From positions 35,794,195-35,858,194 of the forward strand of contig NC_092646.1 of NCBI RefSeq assembly GCF_039555335.1: DNA of 64,000 nucleotides, given 5' to 3'. Below the pieces are notes generated by a model that worked only from the letters and a program-made list of their open reading frames with translations, searched no databases and had not been told where the DNA came from. The position numbers and the translations under genes were made by a program. The stretch comes from Amphiura filiformis (lineage: Eukaryota > Echinodermata > Ophiuroidea > Amphilepidida > Amphiuridae). Of this stretch, positions 11,201 through 23,200 are shown piece after piece. How positions within the stretch are numbered: the stretch's first letter is position 1; each line of letters opens with the position of its first letter.

Positions 11201-14200
11201 TTTAATATTTAATATCTAGATCAAAAACATTCAATTGTGAGATAACATGATGCACAAACATAAAAAATATGTTTAGTAATACCTAAATACAGGGGAAAAA
11301 CACTCCAAGTCAAATTTAGCTCTTTCAAACAAATGTGTTATTTTCTGGCAACACTCTGCTTTACTGATATAATCCCCCAAGCCATTTATATCAATTTTGA
11401 ATGGGGCATGGTCTGCTTTGTTCACAACCACAATTACAATATTCTGGGAGTCATGGCCAATAGTTTTTTTGCACCTCAAAAATATGTCAATATTGTAACT
11501 TTTTCAAAAGGGCAAAACTATAAGTGTTGCCAGGTCAAAAAAAGATATAAACGAACACCATATGAATAATTTTAATTTTTTGTTGGAAAGTAGAAAGATG
11601 GTCCATTGTAAGGATTTAATCAAACTTTTTCTATCTTCTCGAATATTGGAGCTATGGCCCGTTCTTTATTAGGCAAATTTCAGCATTTTCAGCCTGAAAT
11701 GAGCTAAAATCGCCTAAAATACATTCCGGGTCGTTAACATGGCAACGGGTAACATATGAGCGAGCAAAGTGGATTTTTACAATCTACACCCAAAGCCCTT
11801 TCGACCAACACGATAAAAAAATTTTGACCTTGGCCAACTGTGTATGTTAATTAGGTGGGGTGACACTTAATTAACACCCAATATCATACTCATAATTTTG
11901 ATCCTAATGGTTTCAGAGGAACCATTCAAATGTCTAAAGACTTCATAAAAAGTAACGCATAAGTTACAAATACACCTGTATCTATTATAGTCCATATGCC
12001 ATCCTCGAGGTAATAATATATATACCGTTTTCATTGTGTCTCTAAATGTAATGATATTTATATAAGAGTATGCATTTTCAGAAAGGAAATGATGTAAGGA
12101 ATCCAACTAGCATTTATAGATTCCTGTAAAGATGAGCAGTTTTTGAGAAAATTACAAAAAATTATTTTACTATACTGTCTTAAGGCATACGGACTATTCG
12201 CTGGAAAATGACCGTTGCTAGGTCAACTGGCTCACGCTTTCTTTGTTACGAACCACTGATCAAAATGATCACAACAGAAAGCATATGCCTGGCATATCAT
12301 AATTCGGAAGAGGTGTATGAGCCCAGGCTTGAACCAGTAACCAATGGTTACTACGACTTGTAATGAATTTTCAATATTTTGACATAGACAGAAAGGTAGT
12401 TAACATACACACATTTTGATACCCCATTCGTCCAATATTACAACACATACGTATTTTTATAGAAAAAATCCAGAATTTAAAAGCAGTAAATTGTATTGAT
12501 TTGAATTCAGCCCCGAGATTACATGTCACAATGCTTTCGTTTAATAACCACTGATCGCTGTAAGTGCAATTCTTAAATTTCACCACAAACTCAATTTCGA
12601 CAAATATGTCACTTCCAACAGTGTTGCATTCTTCCGACAAGATGTCTTTGCCTGATTGAGTCACAAATGATTTAATTTCCAAAAACTTACATTTTCTTGA
12701 GCCATTCTACTTTTTTCTTTCTTTTCTTCCTTGCCACGTCTTCTCTTCTCTGAAGTTTGGAATGTTTAAAGTCTACCTTCTTTCTTGATGTCTCCCATGT
12801 CACAGGATCTTGGTCTGCTCGGATTATTAGCTAAAGAAGAAATAAATATTGGAATTATTATAAATAAAAAACTTTGTTTCATTTGCCCAAGTAAAACTAT
12901 GCATGTATGGTTTAACAGGCATTTTGAACTGGAAGTCTGGCAGTTTTCACTTGCTCTACTATTAAATAAAAAAAGATATGACTTTATGAATGGATTCTCA
13001 CACTATATGTTCTCAGGTTTGCAAATCTATCTAAATTTTATGCCATACGAATTCCATCAAAACCAAACATAAACCATGTTTATTAACCATCTCCAAGATA
13101 TAATGAGGATATGTACAACCTCCAACATAACAGATTTCACCATTATTATGGTTTGATGAATCCAAGTGTGTGAAAATATTGGATCCAAAACATTATAATG
13201 ATAAAACTGGATGCTTACGGCCAATATTAATTGGTCTCGCTTTGAGTTTTAAAATATTGGACATGACTACGTCTTGTTCGATATTTAAACCCATAGCCCG
13301 ACCAATAAATATGGATGCAATTGATCCAATTTTATATCAAGATTGAAAAATCTTCAAATGACACTTCAGCTACTAGGTAGGTGAACTTTTTTTTTATTAC
13401 CCTTATTTACCAATTCAAATAACACAATCATTGGGCATTTTTTGAAATTTGCAGTCATTTAATGTGGATTATTAAACTTGTAATTTTTTAAAGAAATTGT
13501 ATGCCAGATGAGCCACCTGTAAACCATTTAAAAGCCTAAAAACTAGAAGCTTCTGGGGGCACTGCCCCCTGGACCCCATTGGGGACCTTGAGCAGGGTGC
13601 AGGGCCAGACACTATGCTCGATCTGGTCCGTGGCACTTAAGGTTGGTCTGAACCCTGGAATTATGGAAACTTTGGCCTCATAACTTCTAAATTGTTGGTC
13701 TAAAGTATATAAAAGTATACATATTTAGAATGGCAAAGACTTGATAAGTTCATCTGTGAGGTCAAATTTGGGCCAAAATGGCACTTTTATTTAAAATCTC
13801 AAAAATAACGGTTTTGGCCCACTTCTTTTGTGCACCATAACAAAAAAATTCTTGGGCCAAAATTTGTTTGTTATTAATTTTTAAAAACTAGATCAAAATA
13901 TCTAGGACCCGTTTTTACATTTTTTTGAATTTCGACTAACTTTGAAAAATTTGCGACAAAAATGGTCAAAAAATGCTAATAAAAAAAAAAAATCATAAAA
14001 AAGCCCGATTTTGGCACAAATTTCAAATATTTTTGGTGAAATTGGTCAAAATTAAAAAATGAAAAAACGGGTCCTAGATATTTTGATCTAGTTTTTAAAA
14101 ATTAATAAAATTAAATTTTGGCTCAAGAATTTTTTGTTACGGTGCACAAAAAGAAGTGGGCCAAAACCGTTATTTTTAGATTTTAAATAAAAGTGCCATT

Positions 14201-17200
14201 TTGGCCCAAATTTGACCTCACAGATGAACTTATCAAGTCTTTGCCATTCTAAATATGTATATTTTTATATACTTTAGACAAACAATTTAGAAGTTATGAG
14301 GCCCGAAAGTTTCCATAATTCCAGGGTTCAGACCAACCTTAAGCTCAAAAATGTTTCATCATTCTGCCATATTATAGCGAGTTTATGTTTTAATCAGCTT
14401 GTAATAAGTATCAAATTCATTTCACTTACCCTATCAGATACCAGTCTCCAGCCATTATTCTCAATTCTTTGGTACCAGCCAATTTTTTCCACCTTACACT
14501 GTTCCCCTCTTTGAGGAATGCCGTCCCCAATCCTATTGTGTACCTCTTTGGCTGCTAATCTTTTTGCACCAGATTTTGTGTAATCTTTTGGGCTATTAGC
14601 ACACATGTCAACCACATTGCGATGAGTAAAAATCTTATAGTAAATATTTGGTGGGAAGCGGTCCTGTATAGAGCAGAAATAGTAAAAGTATTTGTTAACT
14701 TTAGTTTTCAAATTCTTTAGTTTTAGAAATATAAACTGGGCTCAAAAAGAAATATCTTAAAATCCTGTCCATAAAAATGAACCAAAATTACACACATGAT
14801 TTTTTCAATAGTCTACTTTAAACACATGTCAGTAACCAAGCCTTTGTCCAACTGATATAACAGCAAAATGCACTGACACGGAACAGCTTCCTGGACCACA
14901 TTCACAGGCGAATAATTGGCACCCAGCAAAAGAAATCTGTGAGAATGCGTACAAGATCCTTACATAGGTGATTATTTCCAAAGAGTAAGTGGAATAGTGT
15001 GGAACAGGGCAGCTTCTGCTTTTCACACACTTTCTTCAAGAAACAGGTCTTGTTCCACAATATTCCACTTAGTCAAAGATTTCTTGTGTTGGGTGTCAAT
15101 TAATGGGCTGTGAATGTGGTCCAGGAAGCTGTTCCATGTCAGTGCATTTTGCTGTTGTCTCAGTTTGACAACTGTTTGGTTACTGACCAGTGTTTAGAGT
15201 AGAGTATTGAAGTAATCCTGTGTGCAATTCTGGTTCATTTTATGGATAGGATTTTAAGATATGACCGGGTCAAAAATTACAAGTTTCTTTTTGAGCTCAG
15301 TTTACTATCTACATCCCATATAAGAATAAGTCAACCATTGGGCTATTCCATTTGAAATTCATACACCCCCTATAGAAGGCATGACCTTAATCTTCCACAG
15401 CAGGGGGTGTAGATTTCAAATGGAGTCATCCATTCAGGTCACCCCCCATTTGAAATTCACACTCCCTTTGAGGATGACTGAAGGTTCCAAGATGGCTCTA
15501 ATATATACACAATTTGGGCAATTCCAATCTACACTACCCCTGTGGATTTCAAATGAAATTAGCACATTAACTAACTTTATTTGAAACTCCCCCTCCCTCT
15601 GTTGAAGATTCAAGTTGAAACATTCTCAGAGGGTGTATGAAATTCAAATGGAGCTGCCTAATGTGTTCATTCCATTTGAAATTCATACTCCCCATGTGGA
15701 AGATATTTCCATAAACTTCCACAGGGGTAGTGTGGATTTTAAATGGAATAGCCCATTTTACATGCTTAGTCTTTTTAAGAACTTGACTTCAAATGACCTT
15801 TGACTTCCATACTTAAAAACAGCAATGAACAATTTTTGTCAAGCGAGTTTACAAGCTGCTTTCCATTTCTAAACTTGCTTATTTCTAGTTTTCTATGCAG
15901 ACCTAAAAAATAAACATTGTTGCATGTTTTCAAGCTGTATAGGCAAAAGCATGAACATAAAGGATCAAGATTTTCCTGTTTTACACGATGTGACCTTTGA
16001 CATCATTGTTTCCAGTGCCCAATATTTTCTTACCCCAGCTAATCTGAATTTGATGTGAATTCCTCCAGCTGCATCCAGAAGTTTGGCTTCCCTAGGGTTG
16101 ATACATCTCAACATCAAAGAAGGGTCTCCACGGCAACGGAAATTGATAAGATCTCTATAATATTTATACACTTGTTGGTCCTGTGATTAAAAAAAAAAAA
16201 AAAAAGAACACATTAATTTATAATCTAGTGGTGAATCTTAACTGCGTACAGTGTAACCAAAGGACTTACATAACAAGAAACAGTGATACAAATACTGATG
16301 CTTGACTGAAGATGTAACCGCCTGGCTGAAACATGATATATCAATGAAGCAAAGAATGCATGGCAAGAATTTCCACACCACACACATTAATGTTCACTTT
16401 TCAATTTTCAAACTGTAAAAAATGACTGGTAAGTAAGTCTACTACATGACCTGACAAAAAGGTCAAGTTGTCTGAGGAAAAAGATTGACAAGGGTACATT
16501 ATAAATAGCACAAAATAGCTTTCCATAGACTTTACATGCAAAATAGGGGTCATGTTTTAAGCCATAAGTCGAGTTACGTCTTATATTTGATATCATCTTA
16601 ATCAGAACCAAATTCTGTATAACATATCTGAAAATGACACAACATTTTAGGTCTACTTTTTGAAAAAAATAGCGCTATATAAAAAGGCCCGAGTTTCCGT
16701 CCGACTGCTAACCGCGTTTTGACCTCGGGTGTTCATGCGCTCATCATCGTAAACATCACTCAAATTTTCGCGTTTTCTTTTCAAATTAGTAGAGATCACA
16801 TTCACAAGTTCTAGCAAAACACGATTTTCAACACTAAAATTGTTAATATTGTACCGATTTTGCACAATTTTTATGCAAAGTTGGGACTATAGGCGTGATA
16901 AACTTTTGCCGGAAACCATTTCACAGGCGGATTTTGTGGTATGAACCCACAATTTCTAATGATGTCACTCATATGCCCCCTACTGTGTAGGTACTCTGAG
17001 TGTACCAGTCAGGTACCTTGGCGAAGGTGTACCTGTGTAGGAGGCCGAAATAGGAATCTTTTAGTATACTTGTTGTTGGGCAGAAAAAAATCGCCTGTGT
17101 CATTGGGCTCTGAACATGTTGCAGCAAAACCTCCTAAGTAATCTCTTGGCAGTTTTGTTTTAAACATGTTCAAGAGCCACAAGTGCATACAAATTTTTCT

Positions 17201-20200
17201 GCCCAACAATGACATAAGACATGCACTTACTATATGTCTTCTCCAGGCCCCTTGAATCATGCTAGCAGCCTCTTCTCTGGATATAGGATACGATCTCTTC
17301 TTCTTTGGTTTGATAATTGTACGACTACGCTCTGGCGAAACTGCTATTGTAACAGACTTGACTCCAGAGGGCGTTTTCCTGGCTGGTAACAGGAGTTTCC
17401 TGCGTACACTGTACCACCAGTTTTGAATGAAATGTGCGCAGAACTCTTCAAAACTGAAAAAAAAAGTGGAAAAAAATAACAAGTTAATTTGATTTGTTTA
17501 CTGTATCTGTTACTTTTTCAAATTATGTGCATATTTTCTGACAATTTTTTATCAAAGACACACTCACAGATTTTGTTGTGATGGTTGACTGAAATCTTTA
17601 TAATGTTCTTATTTTGAATTCAAGATGTGTGGCATTCTTAAATCACACTATAATGACTATGCACATGGCCAGATTTATCATTGGCCCAGATGGGACCGGG
17701 CCCATGGCCCCCAAACTTTGGGCCCCATTTTGGGCCACAAATTGCCCTGTGCATCTTCCTTTTAGCCCATGTTTTGGGCCAATTACGGTAACTTTGTACA
17801 ATATTGAGCTATTCGTGCGCACTGGCCCTTCAAATGGAAAAGTCATCTTCATTTTGGGCCAAAATAGTCTAAAATAGAAATTGTTTGTGCGCTTCGCCTG
17901 CAACTAAAAGTAAACTAAGTAAAATCGGAATGCCTGTCCCCAGTGTCTTAGCTAGCCAAAGGCTTGACCTTTTTAGTAGACCAGCTTTGCAAAACAAGGC
18001 CATCGCAAGACATATTTGAACTCTTTGAACCCCCAATGGGCTGTAGAGGTCTGGTAAATGTTTTAAAGGTCAAATTAGGACAGGCATTTTTATTCAAATG
18101 ACAGGCAAACCTCAATTTCTAGCTGTCCCCCTCTAAATTTTAAATCTTCCGCCGCCACTGTTGATCTTATTCGGAAACCAATTAAAAATACTTGGATACT
18201 TGAGCATGCTTTCTACACGGTGAATTTGGGGGCCTCCAAATTTTGGTCTGGCCCATCACAGGGCCCCAAAAAGGTAAATCTGGCCCTGACTGTGCATGGG
18301 TAAGCACTGCACTTCAGTGCATTGGGCTATTCCAGTTGAAATCCACACTACCCTGTGGAAAAATATCTGCCACAGAGGGAGTATGAATTTCAAATGGAAT
18401 GAGCACATTAGGCAGTTCCATTTGAAAATCATACACCCTCTGAGAAAGATTCAACCTGAATCTTCCCTGCGTGAGAGAGTGAGATTCAAATGGAGCTGCT
18501 AATGTGTTAATTCCATTTGAAATTCATACTCCCTCTGTGGAAGATATTTCCAAAATCTTCCACCGGGGTAGTGTGGATTTTAAATGGAATAGCCCATTGC
18601 TCTGTACTTCTAACAACAGCTTTAACATAACATACAATTTTTTGTGTGAAATATACCACAAATATTTTTGCAATGGCGGTACTTACGATATGGGTTGTGC
18701 GTCTTCTTTTTCCCAGTATTTCTGATAGTAACGTTGTAATCTTGCCCTTGCCCTCTCCCTAGATCCATGCTTTTTAACAGGCACTTCTTTTTCATCCTTT
18801 TGATTATAAAGAAAAGAACAAACAAATTATATGCACTGATTTTCAAAGAGAGTATGAGCAATAGTGGTTAAAGGGATTCAATCATGTTTCACCATTGTTC
18901 ATCACCATTTGATAACAATGCGTCCGCGTCCGTCGTCTGCATGGTTTACTTCATTCAAGTAACACAGACGCACCAGATAAGAGTTGTTAAATGGTGACAA
19001 TGAACAGTGGCGAAACATGATTGAATCCCTTTCAACAATATAAACAAAATCGTATAATTCGCATGATTATTTCATGAAGAATGTTATAGTTAGTCATTGC
19101 CACTCAACATAATCGATGATTTCTCTGTTGATATCAACAATAAAACAATTAAAATGTCTGAAATTAATTGGGAACTTCTGTAGATTAAATTCAGACTTCC
19201 GCTCTCCCCATGGTTCATTTAGAATTGGGTAAATGAATCATGAAAGTACTCCATCCTTCGGAGGGGACGTTAAGCCGTCGGTCCCATGTACAGAGAGCCA
19301 TACCTGTACATGTATCTCGCAGCCAGTTTCGAAAAGAGTAGGGTGTTAACCCCTGACTGTTCCTAACCCGTCCCGGTGTTCAAATGGACCCCAATGGAAA
19401 TAAGCTTCAATAGAGGCTTTCTTGGGTTATCCAGGGTTGTCAAAATCCGAACAAATCAAATCAAAATCAAATCAAAACTGCAATGTTTAGCTGCTTCCTC
19501 CGAAATAACGAATTCAACATGTAAGCGTGTACTATGCATACAAGTTACAGGCATGACAAACTTTGCGTTTGCTTATATGCTCCTTTTAAATGTGTGGATT
19601 CATCACCGATCACATGATGCACGTACATTGGGGGACTTTGGGGGCATGAGCCCTTGGGGTAAAAGCAGGGGGCAGCAAAAAGGAAGGGGTGGCCGAAGAA
19701 GAAGGGGGGGGGCAATGGTCAAAAACCAAATTTACTTTTTCAATCCATCCCCAAAAAATATTGGGTCAACCTTTTTGGGCTGTTGATGAAGTGGCGGACG
19801 TAGAAGCAGACTGGGAACACCACTGGATTAACAACACTTGGCTCTTGTACAAAGGTATATAGGAAGAGTTGCTATGTGACACACGGAAGTCATTGAGGAA
19901 TAACCTCCGTGTCTGCGTGTGCAAGTCATCTAACAAGCAATTTGTTTGGGATGCCCATATGGTGTCATACGCTAAGTTTACATGAATATTTCTTTACTGA
20001 TAGTGAACTTTCATTTGGGAGAGTACTCACACTAGCAGGTGATGTTATTGATATGTGTTGTGATGATTTCTTCGCAGGAGATTTTGATGGTGAGCTCAAG
20101 ACATCTCTAAGTCCTCGCTCACTATGCTGAAATCTACTCCCTGTGTTCAGTACATGTGTGCTTAGACCCGGGTTCAGAATGGAGAAAAGAAGGCATCTGA

Positions 20201-23200
20201 AATGGAAATATAATTACGGGAAATTATCTTTCTACAAAGTGATAATTAATTCCATGATACTAACACAAGACACACAAAGTGCTCTAAACAGAGGATTCAA
20301 AAACACAGATCACTGATAATGGATGATTCCATTTGAAACCTACACCCCCCGTCTGGGAGATTATGGTTAGCAACTATTTTAAACTGTTGTGATTTGGTAG
20401 TTCACAGCATCTTGCGAATGGTAGTGAGCTTTGGCAAAAATTGCATTGATCATTTCATAGTGTGTGTGTGTAGAAGAATTCAAATATCACAGATATACTT
20501 TTGTAGGTCCTGTGGTTCTTGAATTATGTTGTGAAGAGGGCTGAAACAACAACACTTTTGTAAAACGTATATACATCAAGCAAGCAAGTTTTCAAAGTAT
20601 ATGATTTGTAGAATGAAGTTTTGCAAAACATCAAAGTGTTATTTTTCAATATATTAATTGATTTAGACAATGAAAATAATTTTTTGGTTGCTTTGATCAA
20701 CAAAAGATCGCATCGCCTAAGGTCAACTTTTCCATAGCGGGTGTATTCAATTGGAATACCCATTGAAAGTCCAAGTACTGCAGCTATACTGTATCTCATC
20801 TCAAGTTGAGAGTAATGTCATGTTGGATTTAATGCCAGTGGCAGATTCAAATTTATGTGATTACATCGCCAGCGTACGGACAAATCGCCCTTCTACGTGT
20901 GTGTATACACCGTGCAACATTAGGTTAGGGGCTGTGCAATAATTATGAGCCCTGGGGGAGGGTAAAATAGGGGGGGCAAGAAATTTTTGGGAAGCCAAAA
21001 GGGGGGGTCAAGCAATTTTTGGCCAGCCGAGAGGGGAGGGCAAGCGAGTTTTGACACACATTCATGGGGCGCCTTTTAAATAAAAGCGCTCTAAAAAGGC
21101 TTAGGAAATCAGTACGGAAACGCTTTAATATGCAAAATTCCTGCTCGCTGCGCTCGCAACATATATCTAGACCATTTAAGGTTTGCAAATTGAGATCCAA
21201 AAAATTTGGCATGTGTAAAGGGGGGGGGGGAAGATTTTTCTTTGGGGGGGGGGGGAAGAGCAAGCGATTTTTGGCAGGCCGTTCAGAAATTTTATTCCCC
21301 CCCCTCATAATTATTGCACAGCCCGTTAGCATGCGTGATTTGAATCGGCCACTGCGGAATCCAACATGGTGTTACTCTCAACTTGAGAAGAGATACACTT
21401 GCATTTTTTTTAAAACAAGATTGGTTACCCGACCAGTAAAACCAAGTTACCTCCCCACCCCAGGGAATTGAGTAACGCACCTTGTGACGTATCCTCTCCA
21501 TATTCTCTGCAGTTCAATGGCTGCTGCCGATTTCTTCTCCTCGCTGATTCCATCTTGTCGTATCAACTTCCTACGATGAGATTTAGATGAACTGGCTAAT
21601 TGAACGTCCCTCACATAGGTTTCTTCTCCTGCAAAAGATTTTAAAAGATAAGAACAAGTTTGAAGTACTGTGTTTGAGTACTCAAGTGCTTATAAATCAA
21701 TCACAATATAGGCATGAATTTGTGAAAAGCTTCTAATTTCACTCTTGCTAGATTGACGTAGCAATTGTTTTGCTAAAATTATGCCCAGCTCAGAAATAAA
21801 ACCACAATTTGCTTGGATTTTATTTTATTATTGTTTTCTGATATGCACGGGATAAAATGGTGAGCGTATATTCTTTGTTTAAAATACAAAATTAGGATTT
21901 ATAAAAACACCAAATAAATCCTGACCTTTGTATGAGTTCAACCAGTTTACCATGTGCCTTAGAACCCGATAGACGGTGACATTTGACCATACAGTGTATC
22001 CACAACATGCTCATCTATCATGGGAACAGTTCTTAAACCCTAATACATTTGTACATTCATCCTTTGAAAATTTGGGAACACAAACTCATACTCTGCAACT
22101 TGAGGTCAAATTTTGCACTATGATTATGTAATTGAGGTTATTGGACTATGCCATTGGGAGGAGACTCTTGTGGTCCATAGTGATAAGATCAATTAACGAG
22201 GCCTCTTAAACTGATGGCTTTTGTTTGCTAATTACCATAGAATCTATATAGCGGTTATTGCCAAAGTTGCAATATGGTGGCACAATTGGGCGGCAAACTG
22301 TATGCAAAGAACACGGCATATTAATTATACATGTTCTACATTGTTGTATTTTAAAACACTAAAGACCAAAATTGGCGTTAATGCCATGATTGGATCATGG
22401 AGGTAGTACTACAACTCTGGCGGAAATTGTTTGCCACACCAGCACGTTCTGGTGTTAAAAGCACGCAATCGAAGCTAAATATGTGATAGTTCCGTATTAT
22501 TTTGTATAATAGTTGCAAATGTACATTCAGATTACACTTGCCCTTACCCACCCCCCATTTTCCAATGTTGGGAGACTGTAATGTAGAAATGATGACGATT
22601 TTGTCCAAATCAACATTGCAATAGGGGAGCGGGGAAGGATGTTGGCCAATTAACGCTCAGGTGTGGCAACATTTTTCGCCAAGGTTGTAGCTACTACCTC
22701 CATGATTGGATTAAGTAAATAACTAAATCCTGTTATCTACCCAGCAATGTTTGCTTATCTTAATAATTGTAACAAACTGTAGTGTACTATTAATGGTACA
22801 AGACAGAAAAGGCAAACAGACAGAAATTTAGAGTTTTAAATTAGAGATTTGACAGGAAGTTGTAAGAGTTAAATTGTTATGGATATGATTGGTGTAAGCG
22901 CGAAAATGTTCAATGTCAGATCAAAGTCATCCGAGGTGAATTAAGTAATGTCAATCACAAATTGTTACAGGTCATTTGAGGTGGACTAAGTTTATATTTG
23001 GATTGTCAGAACACCTTCCCCAATCAAACACATTTCTCTTGCATTTGATCATCTTCTACTCTTCCCTAGAAAAATCATTATAATACCAAATCTACACACC
23101 ATGGAATTCACCATATCACGTCCAAGTCCACATTGGGCGACACATTCCTTTATTAAAGGAATTTTTATTTGGGATAGGGTTTTACAACGGGAGTTCATAA

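Larger units (their letters stand above)
7499..11870. mobile_element. 4.37-kb inverted-repeat element flanked by TTAA
   Basis: Arms of about 930 bp (7503-8430 and 10963-11866) are near-identical reverse complements, from gtgtcaccccacc / ggtggggtgacac inward to 'gcaacactgcag'-type words. TTAA sits at each outer edge (7499-7502 and 11867-11870), the size and base composition of a TTAA target-site duplication. The 2.5-kb centre holds the 'acagggtg' cluster (8508-9160) and a truncated second TTAA element (to 10769), so it is a nest. No transposase-like frame was found. It lies wholly inside the intron between exons 8 and 9 of the MFI-like gene. Confidence 0.82.

Noticed and set aside
12371..12682. 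103-residue minus-strand frame next to exon 8
   Set aside because: It starts inside the intron right after a consensus donor. The exon 8 to exon 9 joining is supported by phase and homology, and the frame has no family resemblance.
17643..17903. Overlapping frames on both strands in the GGGCC-rich segment
   Set aside because: They fall in the arm of a diverged fold-back element and show compositional, not protein-like, patterns.
18622..18861. Alternative frame over exon 4 of the MFI-like gene
   Set aside because: Open by chance. Using it would break phase with exons 3 and 5, whereas the charged-helix frame fits both.
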